Both the position numbers and the translations under genes were made by a program. 22,057 nt of DNA, taken from CAZPLZ01 sp964587525 (GTDB lineage Bacteria; Oederibacteriota; CAKKQC01). Each line of letters begins with the position of its first letter. The stretch's first letter is position 1. The DNA lies in NCBI GenBank assembly GCA_964587525.1, contig CAZPLZ010000031.1, forward strand, positions 1 through 22,057. Reading direction: 5' to 3'. Below the pieces are notes generated by a model. That model searched no databases and had not been told where the DNA came from. It worked only from the letters and a program-made list of their open reading frames with translations. Below, one piece after another: positions 14,509-21,765 of this stretch.

Positions 14509-15471
14509 ATGCAGCGGTTACAGCGGTTTTTGGATGAAGCCATGAGGAGGATCGGGAGGGCCTGGCTGGTAGCAGCCGCTGCGCTCATGCTAGCGCACGC
14601 GGTCCCAGCCCAGGTCAAGCGCAGCCTGTCCACGACGTTCGTGGAGGTGCTGATCGAAGGCGTGCCGGTTGGTTCACGCTACGTGCTTAAAGCAAAGCCG
14701 GTCGAGGTGCTCAACAAGAGCGACTTTGACATGAAGCTGAGGTTCGACGCGCTGACCCCGCAGCCTTCGGAAATGCGCGCGGGCTATGAACCGATCCCGG
14801 ATCCCGCCTGGGTGAGCTTCGAGCCAAGGAAGTTCGACGTCAAGAAAGGGGAGACCGCCGTTGGCAAGGTGGTGCTCTACATTCCGGACGATCCGAAGCT
14901 CGTGGGCCGCCGGTTTCAGGTGATGTTGCGCCTGCACGGCGACCCCAGTCAGGGCTCCCTGCTCTCGGTGGGATTGAAGCCACGGCTGTTGTTCTCGATA
15001 TGGGGAAAGGAAGAGCCCTCGGGTGAGGCCCGTGTGGTGGACTTCCCTCAAAAGATGGCCCAGGTCAGACCATATGAGCTGGGTTCAGCCCAGGGCCAGA
15101 TGGTGTTCGACTGTGGCACTCTGACAGCTCGAAACCATTGGGAAGAGGAGATGACCTACGAAGTGGTGCAGGATCCCGAGGCGATCAGGAGGATCGACAT
15201 CCGAGCGGATGAAACGCCCTTGCCGGATCCCTCGTGGGTCATGGTGCACCCGCAAGTCTTGGTGCTCCCGCGATACGCCAAGGCGAAGTTTGCGGTCGCG
15301 GTGCGCTTGCCGATTGCGCCTGAACATTTTGGCAGGACGTACGTGACCGCGCTCCGCATGGTGGCGAGGCGGAAGGGGGCGCGGGACGTGGATGTGTACA
15401 ACAAGGTGCGCGTGATCGTGCCGCCGTTGCCGCTTTCGGCGACGGTGACGGGCGCGAGAAGCGTCAAATGA
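14509..15471 (+). CDS. Exported protein with two duplicated Ig-like modules
   Basis: 320 residues from ATG 14509 (GAGGG at 14494-14498); ATG 14542 is an alternative. An N-terminal segment with basic residues, then AWLVAAAALMLAHAVPAQ, is a signal peptide. The mature protein has two modules with the same pattern. Residues ~97-142 (PDPAWVSFEPRKFDVKKGE, then IPDDPKLVGRRFQVMLRL) align with ~239-285 (PDPSWVMVHPQVLVLPRY, then PIAPEHFGRTYVTALRM). This points to an internal duplication of a beta-sandwich. A periplasmic or surface structural role fits, but I recognise no named family. Its last four bases (ATGA) overlap the next gene's start. Confidence 0.75.
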   Translation: MQRLQRFLDEAMRRIGRAWLVAAAALMLAHAVPAQVKRSLSTTFVEVLIEGVPVGSRYVLKAKPVEVLNKSDFDMKLRFDALTPQPSEMRAGYEPIPDPAWVSFEPRKFDVKKGETAVGKVVLYIPDDPKLVGRRFQVMLRLHGDPSQGSLLSVGLKPRLLFSIWGKEEPSGEARVVDFPQKMAQVRPYELGSAQGQMVFDCGTLTARNHWEEEMTYEVVQDPEAIRRIDIRADETPLPDPSWVMVHPQVLVLPRYAKAKFAVAVRLPIAPEHFGRTYVTALRMVARRKGARDVDVYNKVRVIVPPLPLSATVTGARSVK

Positions 15472-16253
15472 CCGTCGCCGCCCTGCGCAGGATTGGCCGG
15501 CCATGGGCAGCCGTGGGGCTGCTTGGGCTGGCGCTTCTGGCTGGGCGAAGCGCGGCCGTGAGCGTAGGCGACCCGGTGGAGGTGGAGATCTGGGTTAAGG
15601 TGCTGCCGGCGGCAACGCTTAAGGCTAACCTCGTTGTTTCTGCAACGGCCGTGTCAACGGGTCAGGATGTGCTCTTGACCCTGACGGTCACGAACACCGG
15701 GACGGCTCAAGCCACCAACCTTCTGGCCCGGCTCTGGAAGGCCAGCGGCAAGGGAGCGGCGACGCTGAACGGCCCGAACCCAAGTCTGGTGCCGAGCCTG
15801 GGGGCAGGTGCTGCCGTGACATTTAGCTGGACTGCAACAGCCTCAACGGCGGGGACGATCGTGTGGTCGGGCACTTCCACTGCGGATGGGCCGGTGTCGT
15901 CCAACGCGCTGACCAGCCCGGTGGTGATTATTCAGATTCCGGAGGCGCGGATTGCCCGCGTCCGGAAATTTGAGAAACCCGTGGTCGCCTACCCGAACCC
16001 GGTCAGGGGCGACCGGTTCAATGTCGTGGTGAATCTTGAGACCGATGCTGCCGAGGTCGTTGTCGAGGTATATAACACGGCCTATGAGCGCGTCTTCAGA
16101 GGTGTCTGGCGTCATGTGGCTGATTCAGAAAACCTGGTGATCAGCGGGGTGAGCCGGTGGGGACCCGGTCTTTATCTATTAAGAGTTAAGGCCAGGCTGG
16201 TAAATGGAAAAGAACCCAAGTTCCCCCTTGGAAAGGTGGTGATCAGGCGATGA
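15468..16253 (+). CDS. Secreted CARDB-like protein with C-terminal sorting/FlgD-like domain
   Basis: 261 residues. The ATG overlaps the upstream stop (ATGA, 15468-15471). A signal peptide (WAAVGLLGLALLAGRSAAV) leads to SVGDPVEVEIWVKV, similar to the start of the mature protein at 13944 (NPVNVEVWAQI). Residues ~50-155 are CARDB-like: ANLVVSATAVSTGQDVLLTLTVTNTGTAQATN. The C-terminal ~85 residues (VVAYPNPVRGDRFNVVVNLE, VVVEVYNTAYERVFRG, GPGLYLLRVKARL, KVVIRR) resemble FlgD-Ig or type IX secretion C-terminal domains, which often start with YPNP. The next gene is PorV-like, a known partner of type IX cargo in Bacteroidota; that link is inference here. Confidence 0.8.
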   Translation: MTVAALRRIGRPWAAVGLLGLALLAGRSAAVSVGDPVEVEIWVKVLPAATLKANLVVSATAVSTGQDVLLTLTVTNTGTAQATNLLARLWKASGKGAATLNGPNPSLVPSLGAGAAVTFSWTATASTAGTIVWSGTSTADGPVSSNALTSPVVIIQIPEARIARVRKFEKPVVAYPNPVRGDRFNVVVNLETDAAEVVVEVYNTAYERVFRGVWRHVADSENLVISGVSRWGPGLYLLRVKARLVNGKEPKFPLGKVVIRR

Positions 16254-17164
16254 AATTTAGCATGGTGTTGATATTGATATGGGCCGCAGGGCCCGTTGAG
16301 TCGGCGGAACTTCTGTCCGCCGACCTGTACCGGACGGCCGAGGTTCGTGCGGCGTTTCTGTCCCGCATGGTAGGCGCAAGACCAATGGGCATGGGCGGGG
16401 CCTTTACGGCGGTGGCTGACGATGCCTCGGCGGTGTCCTGGAATCCCGGAGGGCTGGCGCAGCTTGACTCGCTGAACTTGCTCGCGACGCATGAGGTCAT
16501 GGGTGAAGACATGGGGTTAAGCTATGCGGCCGCTGCCCTCCCTCTGGGATGGAGCGTCATTGGGGGAAGTTTGACGGCGCTCAGTTTTGGCAGTTACGAC
16601 CTGCGGGATGACGTTGGATCAAAAATCGGCACAGAGAAGTTGACCGATGTGGCAGTTTCAGCCGCCTGGGCGATCCGGAATCCAGCCTGGCTGGGCGCAG
16701 CCGGTGGGATCGGCGTCGCGGTGGAGATGGTGAAAGAAACGGAAAGTCCCCCGCTGTTGGGCGTGACCGCCGGCGGGATCATTTCAGCGGGTTCCCAAAT
16801 GACTCTAGGCTGGGCGGTGGAGCATCTGGGGCCTGAGAAAGACGGATTTGCGTTGCCCGCGAGAGTTCGCGCGGGCGGTGCGTTGAGGACACCTCTCGCC
16901 TCCTTTGTGGCGGATGGCGCCTATGGCCTCATCAACCGGCAATTCACGATGGCTGTGGGGAGCGAGCTCACTCCTCACCCTCATCTGGCGCTGCGGCTGG
17001 GCTACAAGTGGTGGGCTCAGGATCAAGGCCTCAACGGCTTGACGGGGCTAACCGCAGGCATGGGGATTCGGTTGGGCACTCTTGGATTGGATTATTCCTA
17101 TCAGCCTTTCGGCGACATGGCGATCAGCCACCGCGTTGCGCTTGTCTATGGCGGTGGTGTTTAA
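16250..17164 (+). CDS. PorV/PorQ-like (UPF0164) outer-membrane beta-barrel protein
   Basis: 304 residues. The ATG overlaps the upstream stop (ATGA, 16250-16253). A signal peptide of ~19 residues (MKFSMVLILIWAAGPVESA) is followed by R-F/L segments and the hallmark GARPMGMGGAFTAVADDASAVSWNPGGLA (42-70), which defines the PorV/UPF0164/FadL-like group. The rest is alternating short amphipathic strands with glycine and aromatic residues (LPLGWSVIGGSLTALSFGSYDL; GLDYSYQPFGD; HRVALVYGGGV), as in a barrel of 12-14 strands. In Bacteroidota PorV shuttles type IX substrates, while in other phyla homologues are uncharacterised. It is the last gene of the operon and is followed by two palindromic repeats. 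Confidence 0.85.
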   Translation: MKFSMVLILIWAAGPVESAELLSADLYRTAEVRAAFLSRMVGARPMGMGGAFTAVADDASAVSWNPGGLAQLDSLNLLATHEVMGEDMGLSYAAAALPLGWSVIGGSLTALSFGSYDLRDDVGSKIGTEKLTDVAVSAAWAIRNPAWLGAAGGIGVAVEMVKETESPPLLGVTAGGIISAGSQMTLGWAVEHLGPEKDGFALPARVRAGGALRTPLASFVADGAYGLINRQFTMAVGSELTPHPHLALRLGYKWWAQDQGLNGLTGLTAGMGIRLGTLGLDYSYQPFGDMAISHRVALVYGGGV

Positions 17165-17182
17165 TGCTTAATTCTTGCTTTT

Positions 17183-17222
17183 CCCTCTCCCCCCATTTGA
17201 GGGAGAGGGCAGGGTGAGGGGG
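17183..17222. repeat. Palindromic CCCTCTCCC-family element (copy D)
   Basis: CCCTCTCCCCCCATTTGAGGGAGAGGGCAGGGTGAGGGGG begins 19 bases after the porV-like stop. It has the same arms and GGGTGAGGG tail as the other copies. Confidence 0.88.
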
Positions 17223-17247
17223 ATGAACGCTCACCTCCTTTCTTTTT

Positions 17248-17287
17248 CCCTCTCCCCCAAATGGGGGGAGAGGGTAGGGTGAGGGGG
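17248..17287. repeat. Palindromic CCCTCTCCC-family element (copy E)
   Basis: CCCTCTCCCCCAAATGGGGGGAGAGGGTAGGGTGAGGGGG is in direct orientation with copy D, 25 bases after it, so the two form a tandem pair. Between 17288 and 17373 only a weak promoter-like pair is seen. Confidence 0.88.
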
Positions 17288-17308
17288 TGAAACATTTATC
17301 CACACTGG

Positions 17309-17336
17309 TTGCATTTCATCGTTGCGTTCAGATACA
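17309..17336 (+). promoter_or_regulatory. Weak promoter-like pair upstream of the tetranucleotide locus
   Basis: TTGCAT (17309-17314) and GATACA (17331-17336) are 16 bases apart. They could drive the short ORF at 17374. Match to consensus is only moderate. Confidence 0.25.
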
Positions 17337-17373
17337 CTGCCTTAATATGCGTTCGCGGGCGAGCGGAGCAGCA

Positions 17374-17720
17374 ATGAGAGAACAAGTTATCAGTGGTACG
17401 ATTCTTGCTCCGTCCGTCCGTCCGTCCGTCCGTCCGTAAGATCTAACCCTCTCTGCCAATTCCTCGTTAGTAAAATTGTAAGCGCGGCGAGATTTTCGCT
17501 GCCGCTGGTAGTTCTAACCGTCGTAATTTCTATTTATTCATGTACTTTGCCGACGACGCGGGAACCGTGGAGGCCAATCGTACGCCCACCCCAATCTGTT
17601 CAGGTTTCTTATTCGCTGCCTTCCCTGATACCCACTCAGGGCAGGCAGAGGCAGAGCCAGGGAAATGTAGTCCTTACATTAGAACCGGTCTCGTTCGCGC
17701 CTACTCGCCATGTTGATTAA
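17374..17720 (+). pseudogene. Candidate phase-variable lipoprotein gene, out of frame at the present repeat count
   Basis: The ATG at 17374 has a GGAG 5 bases upstream. It reads 12 codons, enters seven CCGT units (17410-17437) and stops at TAA 17437-17439, giving 21 residues. Another frame stays open after the tract to TAA 17718-17720. It encodes VSKIVSAARFSLPLVVLTVV, then ISIYSCTLPTTREP, which looks like a lipoprotein signal peptide with cysteine at C17541, and then a polar ~60-residue region. No ATG, GTG or TTG opens that frame before the signal. With 5 or 8 units the ATG would run straight into it; with 6 or 7 it stops early. This is the arrangement of a contingency locus. Alternatives are a decayed lipoprotein gene or a chance open frame. 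Confidence 0.45.
17410..17437. repeat. Tetranucleotide microsatellite (CCGT)7
   Basis: Seven perfect tandem CCGT units. Four-base units shift the reading frame on gain or loss by slipped-strand mispairing. The tract lies between a start codon and a lipoprotein-like open frame. Confidence 0.97.
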
Positions 17721-17791
17721 CAACGTTTGTTAGCAAGATCAGCACACCGCGATGGCACTGTTGTCAGAACGTGCAAAACAAGGAGGACAGT

Positions 17792-18169
17792 ATGCTCATA
17801 AAAAAAATGATGGTGTTTCTTGCCGTTGCATGTAGTATTCCTGTCTATCTATTTATGACTTCTGGCTGTGCCGAGATGGCCGCACAAGTCCGGGAAGCTA
17901 ATATGATCGAACTATCAGCAGGCGTTATTGTGGCAGAGTGTCCTCTCGCTCTCTGTGGCGGCAACTACGCGTATCTTGACAATTGTCAAAATTGCCGTGC
18001 GAGAAATAGCTTTCATCATGATGAGGTCGGTTACGTCCAGTGTAGCCGTTGCGATAAGAATTATTTCAAACTCGTCCACACCTGTGGAACGAAGATTTCT
18101 CGCCTGACAATACTTAATTCACCGTGGAAAATCCGCAAGTCCAAAGTCCAATTTGCTGTGGGCTATTAA
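17792..18169 (+). CDS. Small lipoprotein with zinc-ribbon-like cysteine pairs
   Basis: 125 residues from ATG 17792, which has AGGAGG at 17781-17786; an in-frame GTG at 17771 lies before that site and is less likely. The N-terminus MLIKKMMVFLAVACSIPVYLFMTSGC is a basic-hydrophobic signal with a likely lipidated cysteine C26 (T-S-G-C is a weak lipobox). The mature part has C50 and C55, then CQNC (65-68), 15 residues, CSRC (84-87) and C98. Two CxxC pairs at that spacing look like a zinc ribbon, which is unusual in an exported lipoprotein. Aromatic and basic residues dominate the end (PWKIRKSKVQFAVGY). I recognise no family. The TPR remnant and barrel-TPR gene follow on the same strand. Confidence 0.7.
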   Translation: MLIKKMMVFLAVACSIPVYLFMTSGCAEMAAQVREANMIELSAGVIVAECPLALCGGNYAYLDNCQNCRARNSFHHDEVGYVQCSRCDKNYFKLVHTCGTKISRLTILNSPWKIRKSKVQFAVGY

Positions 18170-18197
18170 TAAGTTTGGAGTCTGAACCCCGTCACAA

Positions 18198-18475
18198 ATG
18201 GCTCCAACCAAAGTGGCACAACCCCAAGCGACAGGGAATGCGGTTCAGGAATATCAAGAGGCTGTGCGTCTGTATAAGGCGAAAGATTACGAAGGCGCAT
18301 GGCGGCCGCAGCGATTAAAGCTAACCCTCGGCATTGGCGGGCATGGTCGCTAGTGGGGAACTGTCAATACGCGACGGGCGACACAGAGGGTTCGCTCAAA
18401 TCTTACCGTCAATCCCTCAAAATTAACCCGGACAACCCTAAACTCAAAGCCTGGGTAGGCCAGATTTCCAAGTGA
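18198..18475 (+). pseudogene. Frameshifted TPR remnant, paralogue of the next gene's C-terminus
   Basis: From ATG 18198 the frame reads MAPTKVAQPQATGNAVQEYQ and on to YKAKDYEGAW, then goes wrong and stops at 18351. Another frame from about 18303 continues the homology: AAAAIKANPRHWRAWSLVGN, then CQYATGDTEGSLKSYRQSLK, ending at TGA 18473-18475. Both parts line up with the intact TPR end of the next protein (YNSGDHDRAWRKAYAILKAD, PQHWKSWAMIGNCQYAKGD). Spacing between the shared tryptophan and HW is 7 bases short of the intact copy, which explains the shift. It is either a real small deletion or a sequencing error. The stop overlaps the next gene's GTG start. Confidence 0.75.
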
Positions 18476-19347
18476 AGACTCCTACGTTGTGTGCAGGACG
18501 GCTGGTGTGCTTTATCATCCTTGCATTTGCCGCTTCAAATGGCCCTGCGTATGGCGACGTGGCTGATGGAGGTATCGCGAAGGGCAGAATTGGAGTTGGG
18601 CTTAACTATCCAGGGATTGGCGTCAAGTATTTCTTCACCGACCGCTTTTCACTAGAAGCAAGAGGCTATTACGAGAAAGATATCTTTCTCGCTGGTCCAA
18701 GGTTGAGCAGATATTTCGGACCGATCACCGGAGTTTTTCCATACATCGGCGTGGAGGCTGACTACGTAAACTTCAAGGGCGAGGTCAGTGAAGGCTCTGG
18801 AATTTTCGGAGAAGTGCTCATTGGTGGTGAATACTTTTTTTGGAAAAAGACTTCGGTGCAGTTTGATTTCGGTCCGGCCTACATTTTTCTCAAAGACAAA
18901 AATTATTCTGTTTCAGTAGGCGGGATAGAGTATGTGGTTAATTTTGGCCTCAATTATTATTTCGGACCCGGTTCTAAGTCCACCTCGGAGGCCAGACTTT
19001 CACCAGGTTACTCCGCCAAGCTTGAGAAGCATGAGGATATCCTACCGGTAGAGGTTCCACTTCCCGCTCAGACAGCACTTGATGTGGACAAAGAATATCG
19101 GGCTGCCACAGCCCTTTATAATTCCGGAGACCACGATAGAGCGTGGCGCAAAGCCTACGCTATTTTGAAAGCAGATCCTCAGCATTGGAAGTCTTGGGCG
19201 ATGATTGGCAATTGCCAGTATGCAAAAGGGGACCGCCAGGCAGCACTTGATTCGTACCAGCGCGCGCTCGAAATTCATCCTGCTAACCCTCAACTCAAGG
19301 CTTGGACAGAAAAACTTCGTGCCCAAAGTCAGCCCTCCGGAGGATGA
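18472..19347 (+). CDS. Outer-membrane beta-barrel protein with C-terminal TPR repeats
   Basis: 291 residues. The GTG start at 18472 overlaps the TGA of the TPR remnant (GTGA), consistent with former or present translational coupling. A signal peptide ends near GPAYG (~28). Residues ~34-165 alternate aromatic strands typical of a small OmpA-like barrel (RIGVGLNYPGIGVKYFFTDRF, IGGEYFFWKKTSVQFDFGPAYIF, VVNFGLNYYFG). A ~40-residue linker leads to two TPR units (~203-285): YRAATALYNSGDHDRAWRKA, then GNCQYAKGDRQAALDSYQRA. A barrel joined to periplasmic TPRs could tether or assemble envelope proteins; the specific role is unknown. The DNA here is more AT-rich than in 1-17000. Confidence 0.78.
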   Translation: MKTPTLCAGRLVCFIILAFAASNGPAYGDVADGGIAKGRIGVGLNYPGIGVKYFFTDRFSLEARGYYEKDIFLAGPRLSRYFGPITGVFPYIGVEADYVNFKGEVSEGSGIFGEVLIGGEYFFWKKTSVQFDFGPAYIFLKDKNYSVSVGGIEYVVNFGLNYYFGPGSKSTSEARLSPGYSAKLEKHEDILPVEVPLPAQTALDVDKEYRAATALYNSGDHDRAWRKAYAILKADPQHWKSWAMIGNCQYAKGDRQAALDSYQRALEIHPANPQLKAWTEKLRAQSQPSGG

Positions 19348-19356
19348 GAACTCGGC

Positions 19357-21639
19357 ATGCTAACTCTTAAGAAACGAGGGATTCTATATGCAGCTATCGC
19401 TAGCGTGTTGGTCACCGGCGTGGTGGGCGCTGCCGGATTTCATTTGGGTCCAACCAGCGCTGTTAAAAGCCAATTAAAGAAATTAGATAGGGAGGCTAGA
19501 AGAAAAAAGTGGGAGCTTCAAGGAGTGAAACTTGGACCAAACACCATTGTTCTCTTAGAAAAAACGGATCAGCATTTTGTTAAAAAAGAAGGTTCAACCT
19601 ATCATTACACTAGCCAGGCAAAAGAATTCGATGATATCAAAGCTGGCGATATCATTGTCAGCACTAGAGGTGAAGGTTTTCTTCGTAGAGTTACGTCAGT
19701 AAATTTATCAGGCGGCGAGTACCTTGTTCAAACAACAGCGTCGACGATGGAAGAGGCGTTTGAAAGTGTGGATGTAGAATTTACAAAAACTCTTACTCCT
19801 AACGATCTCAGTACAAGCACAGCCGCTAAGATGTTGAAAGGAGTATCTATTCATCCAGCGGGGGTACCAGGGAAATTCTATGTCAAGTTGGACAATGTTA
19901 TTTTGTATGACATAGATGGCGATCAAAACACAAAGGGCGATCAAATCGTTGCTAACGGAGAGATAAGTTTTACGGTGGGCATAAATCCTAAGATTGTGAT
20001 TCGCTGGTTTGATCTCAAGGAACTCAAGTTTATAAAAACCATAGATGAGAGTGCAACTCTTACACTCGACTCTATGGTGGGCATATCATTGCAGAAAGAA
20101 GTAGCGATAGCCACGTTTTATTTTGCTCCAATTCCGGCTGGTCCGATCATATTTGTTCCGGAAATCTCTGTCGTTGTTGGAGGAGTGGCTCAAGTTGGTC
20201 TCAAGACTTCCGCTGGCATTACCCAGCAAGCCAGCTATTCTGCCGGTATTAGCTACAGTAACGGCGTATGGTCTCCGGTGAGTCAATTTTCAAGCGATTT
20301 TCAATTTAGCGCTCCATCAATCTCCTTTGAAGGTGATATCAAGTGTTATACAGGCCCCAAACTTGCTCTCAAGATTTACGGCGTACTTGGTCCGTATTTG
20401 AGTGCGGATGGGTATCTGAAGCTAAGCACGGTATTGTCTGGCTCTAATATTGACTGGACACTTTACGGGGGTTTAGAAGGCCTCGGTGGCGTTGAGATGA
20501 CCATATTGAGTTTTATAAAAGTCGGGTATAGCGCGACACTTCTCGATTACCAAATAATCATTGCTTCTGGGACAGTGCCTACGGCAATAATAACATGGAA
20601 TGTGACGTATGACAGCGGGAGCGATGATTATGCCCGAGCAATTGCGGTGGATGGAGTTGGGAATGTGTACGTGACGGGGCAGTGGGCTAACGGCACTAAC
20701 ACAGCCTATCGGACGATCAAGTACGACGCGACCGGGGCAGTCTTGTGGAATGTGACGTACGACGGCGGTTTCTTTGATCGCGCCTTTGGTATTGCGGTGG
20801 ATGGAGTTGGGAATGTGTACGTGACGGGGCAGTCGTCTAACGGCGTAAACAGTGACTATCGGACGATCAAGTACGACGCGGGTGGGGGAATCTTGTGGAA
20901 TGTGACGTACGACAGTGGGGATCCGGATACCGCTTTTAGTGTCGCGGTAGACGGAGCTGGGAACGTGTACGTGACGGGGGCTTCGGGTATCGGCGCAGCC
21001 GGTGACTATCGGACGATCAAGTATGATGCAATCGGGGCGGTCGTGTGGAATGTGGCGTACGATGGTGGAAATGATGACTTGGCCACTGATGTCGCGGTGG
21101 ATGGAGTTGGGAATGTGTACGTGACGGGGCAGTCAAATAACGGCGTAAACAGTGACTATCGGACGATCAAGTACGACGCGACCGGGACGGTCTTGTGGAA
21201 TGTGACGTACGACATCGGGGGTGACGATTACCCGTGGGGCGGTATTGCGGTGGACGGAGTTGGGAATGTGTACGTGGTGGGGAATGCGGTTAACGTCGGA
21301 AGCGATTACTATCGGACGATCAAGTATGATTCGAGCGGTGCGATGTTGTGGAATTTCATCTACCTCAGTGGGGGCTTTGGAAACTCCGGGGGTATGGCCA
21401 TAGACGCATCTGGGAATGTGTATGTGACGGGGTTTTCGTATGACGGCACAAACTCTGACTATTTGACGATCAAGCACGACGCGAGCGGAACGGCGGTCGT
21501 GTGGAATGTGGCGTACGATGGTGGAAATGAGGACTGGGCCTTTGATGTCGCGGTGGATGGAGCTGGGAATGTGTACGTGACAGGGCGGTCGTTTAACGGC
21601 GTAAACTATGACTATCGGACGATCAAGTATTCTCAGTAG
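19357..21639 (+). CDS. Exported protein with novel N-terminal half and C-terminal seven-repeat SBBP propeller
   Basis: 760 residues. A GGAGGATGAG ribosome-binding site precedes the ATG, 9 bases after the previous stop. The N-terminus (LKKRGILYAAIASVLVTGVVGAAGF) is a signal peptide or anchor. Residues ~30-410 are an unrecognised region with a basic helix (LKKLDREARRKKWEL), a segment like KAGDIIVSTRGEGFLRRVTSV, and many beta strands. Residues ~413-760 hold seven SBBP repeats (IAVDGVGNVYVTGQS-NGVNSDYRTIKYDATG-VLWNVTYD-G), ending exactly at the stop, with no Ig domains after them. They are close at DNA level to those at 7381-8420. The first half is visibly AT-richer than the repeat half, suggesting that the propeller was joined to a different gene. 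Confidence 0.82.
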   Translation: MLTLKKRGILYAAIASVLVTGVVGAAGFHLGPTSAVKSQLKKLDREARRKKWELQGVKLGPNTIVLLEKTDQHFVKKEGSTYHYTSQAKEFDDIKAGDIIVSTRGEGFLRRVTSVNLSGGEYLVQTTASTMEEAFESVDVEFTKTLTPNDLSTSTAAKMLKGVSIHPAGVPGKFYVKLDNVILYDIDGDQNTKGDQIVANGEISFTVGINPKIVIRWFDLKELKFIKTIDESATLTLDSMVGISLQKEVAIATFYFAPIPAGPIIFVPEISVVVGGVAQVGLKTSAGITQQASYSAGISYSNGVWSPVSQFSSDFQFSAPSISFEGDIKCYTGPKLALKIYGVLGPYLSADGYLKLSTVLSGSNIDWTLYGGLEGLGGVEMTILSFIKVGYSATLLDYQIIIASGTVPTAIITWNVTYDSGSDDYARAIAVDGVGNVYVTGQWANGTNTAYRTIKYDATGAVLWNVTYDGGFFDRAFGIAVDGVGNVYVTGQSSNGVNSDYRTIKYDAGGGILWNVTYDSGDPDTAFSVAVDGAGNVYVTGASGIGAAGDYRTIKYDAIGAVVWNVAYDGGNDDLATDVAVDGVGNVYVTGQSNNGVNSDYRTIKYDATGTVLWNVTYDIGGDDYPWGGIAVDGVGNVYVVGNAVNVGSDYYRTIKYDSSGAMLWNFIYLSGGFGNSGGMAIDASGNVYVTGFSYDGTNSDYLTIKHDASGTAVVWNVAYDGGNEDWAFDVAVDGAGNVYVTGRSFNGVNYDYRTIKYSQ
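20596..21633 (+). repeat. Seven tandem ~150-bp SBBP coding repeats (array 2)
   Basis: Seven in-frame units contain recurring blocks such as GTTGGGAATGTGTACGTGAC and GACTATCGGACGATCAAGTA, close to those of array 1. The main systematic difference is DYRTIKYD here against DFRTIKYD there. Confidence 0.9.
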
Positions 21640-21765
21640 CACTTTTCCAAATCTTTCTCCGTCAAAGTCGGGATATCTTCGAGAATGTCCTTTACAGTTT
21701 CCCGGTCACATCAAGTTTCGGATGGAAAACCGGTGTCTAAGAATCGCTCTATCAATGAGGCGGAC

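Noticed and set aside
17771..17791. GTG 17771 as start of the small lipoprotein
   Set aside because: It precedes the AGGAGG at 17781-17786, which is well placed for ATG 17792. Starting there gives a conventional signal peptide.
18124..18318. 64-codon open frame over the lipoprotein end and TPR remnant
   Set aside because: It is in a third frame that matches neither the lipoprotein nor the TPR homology, and it has no ribosome-binding site.
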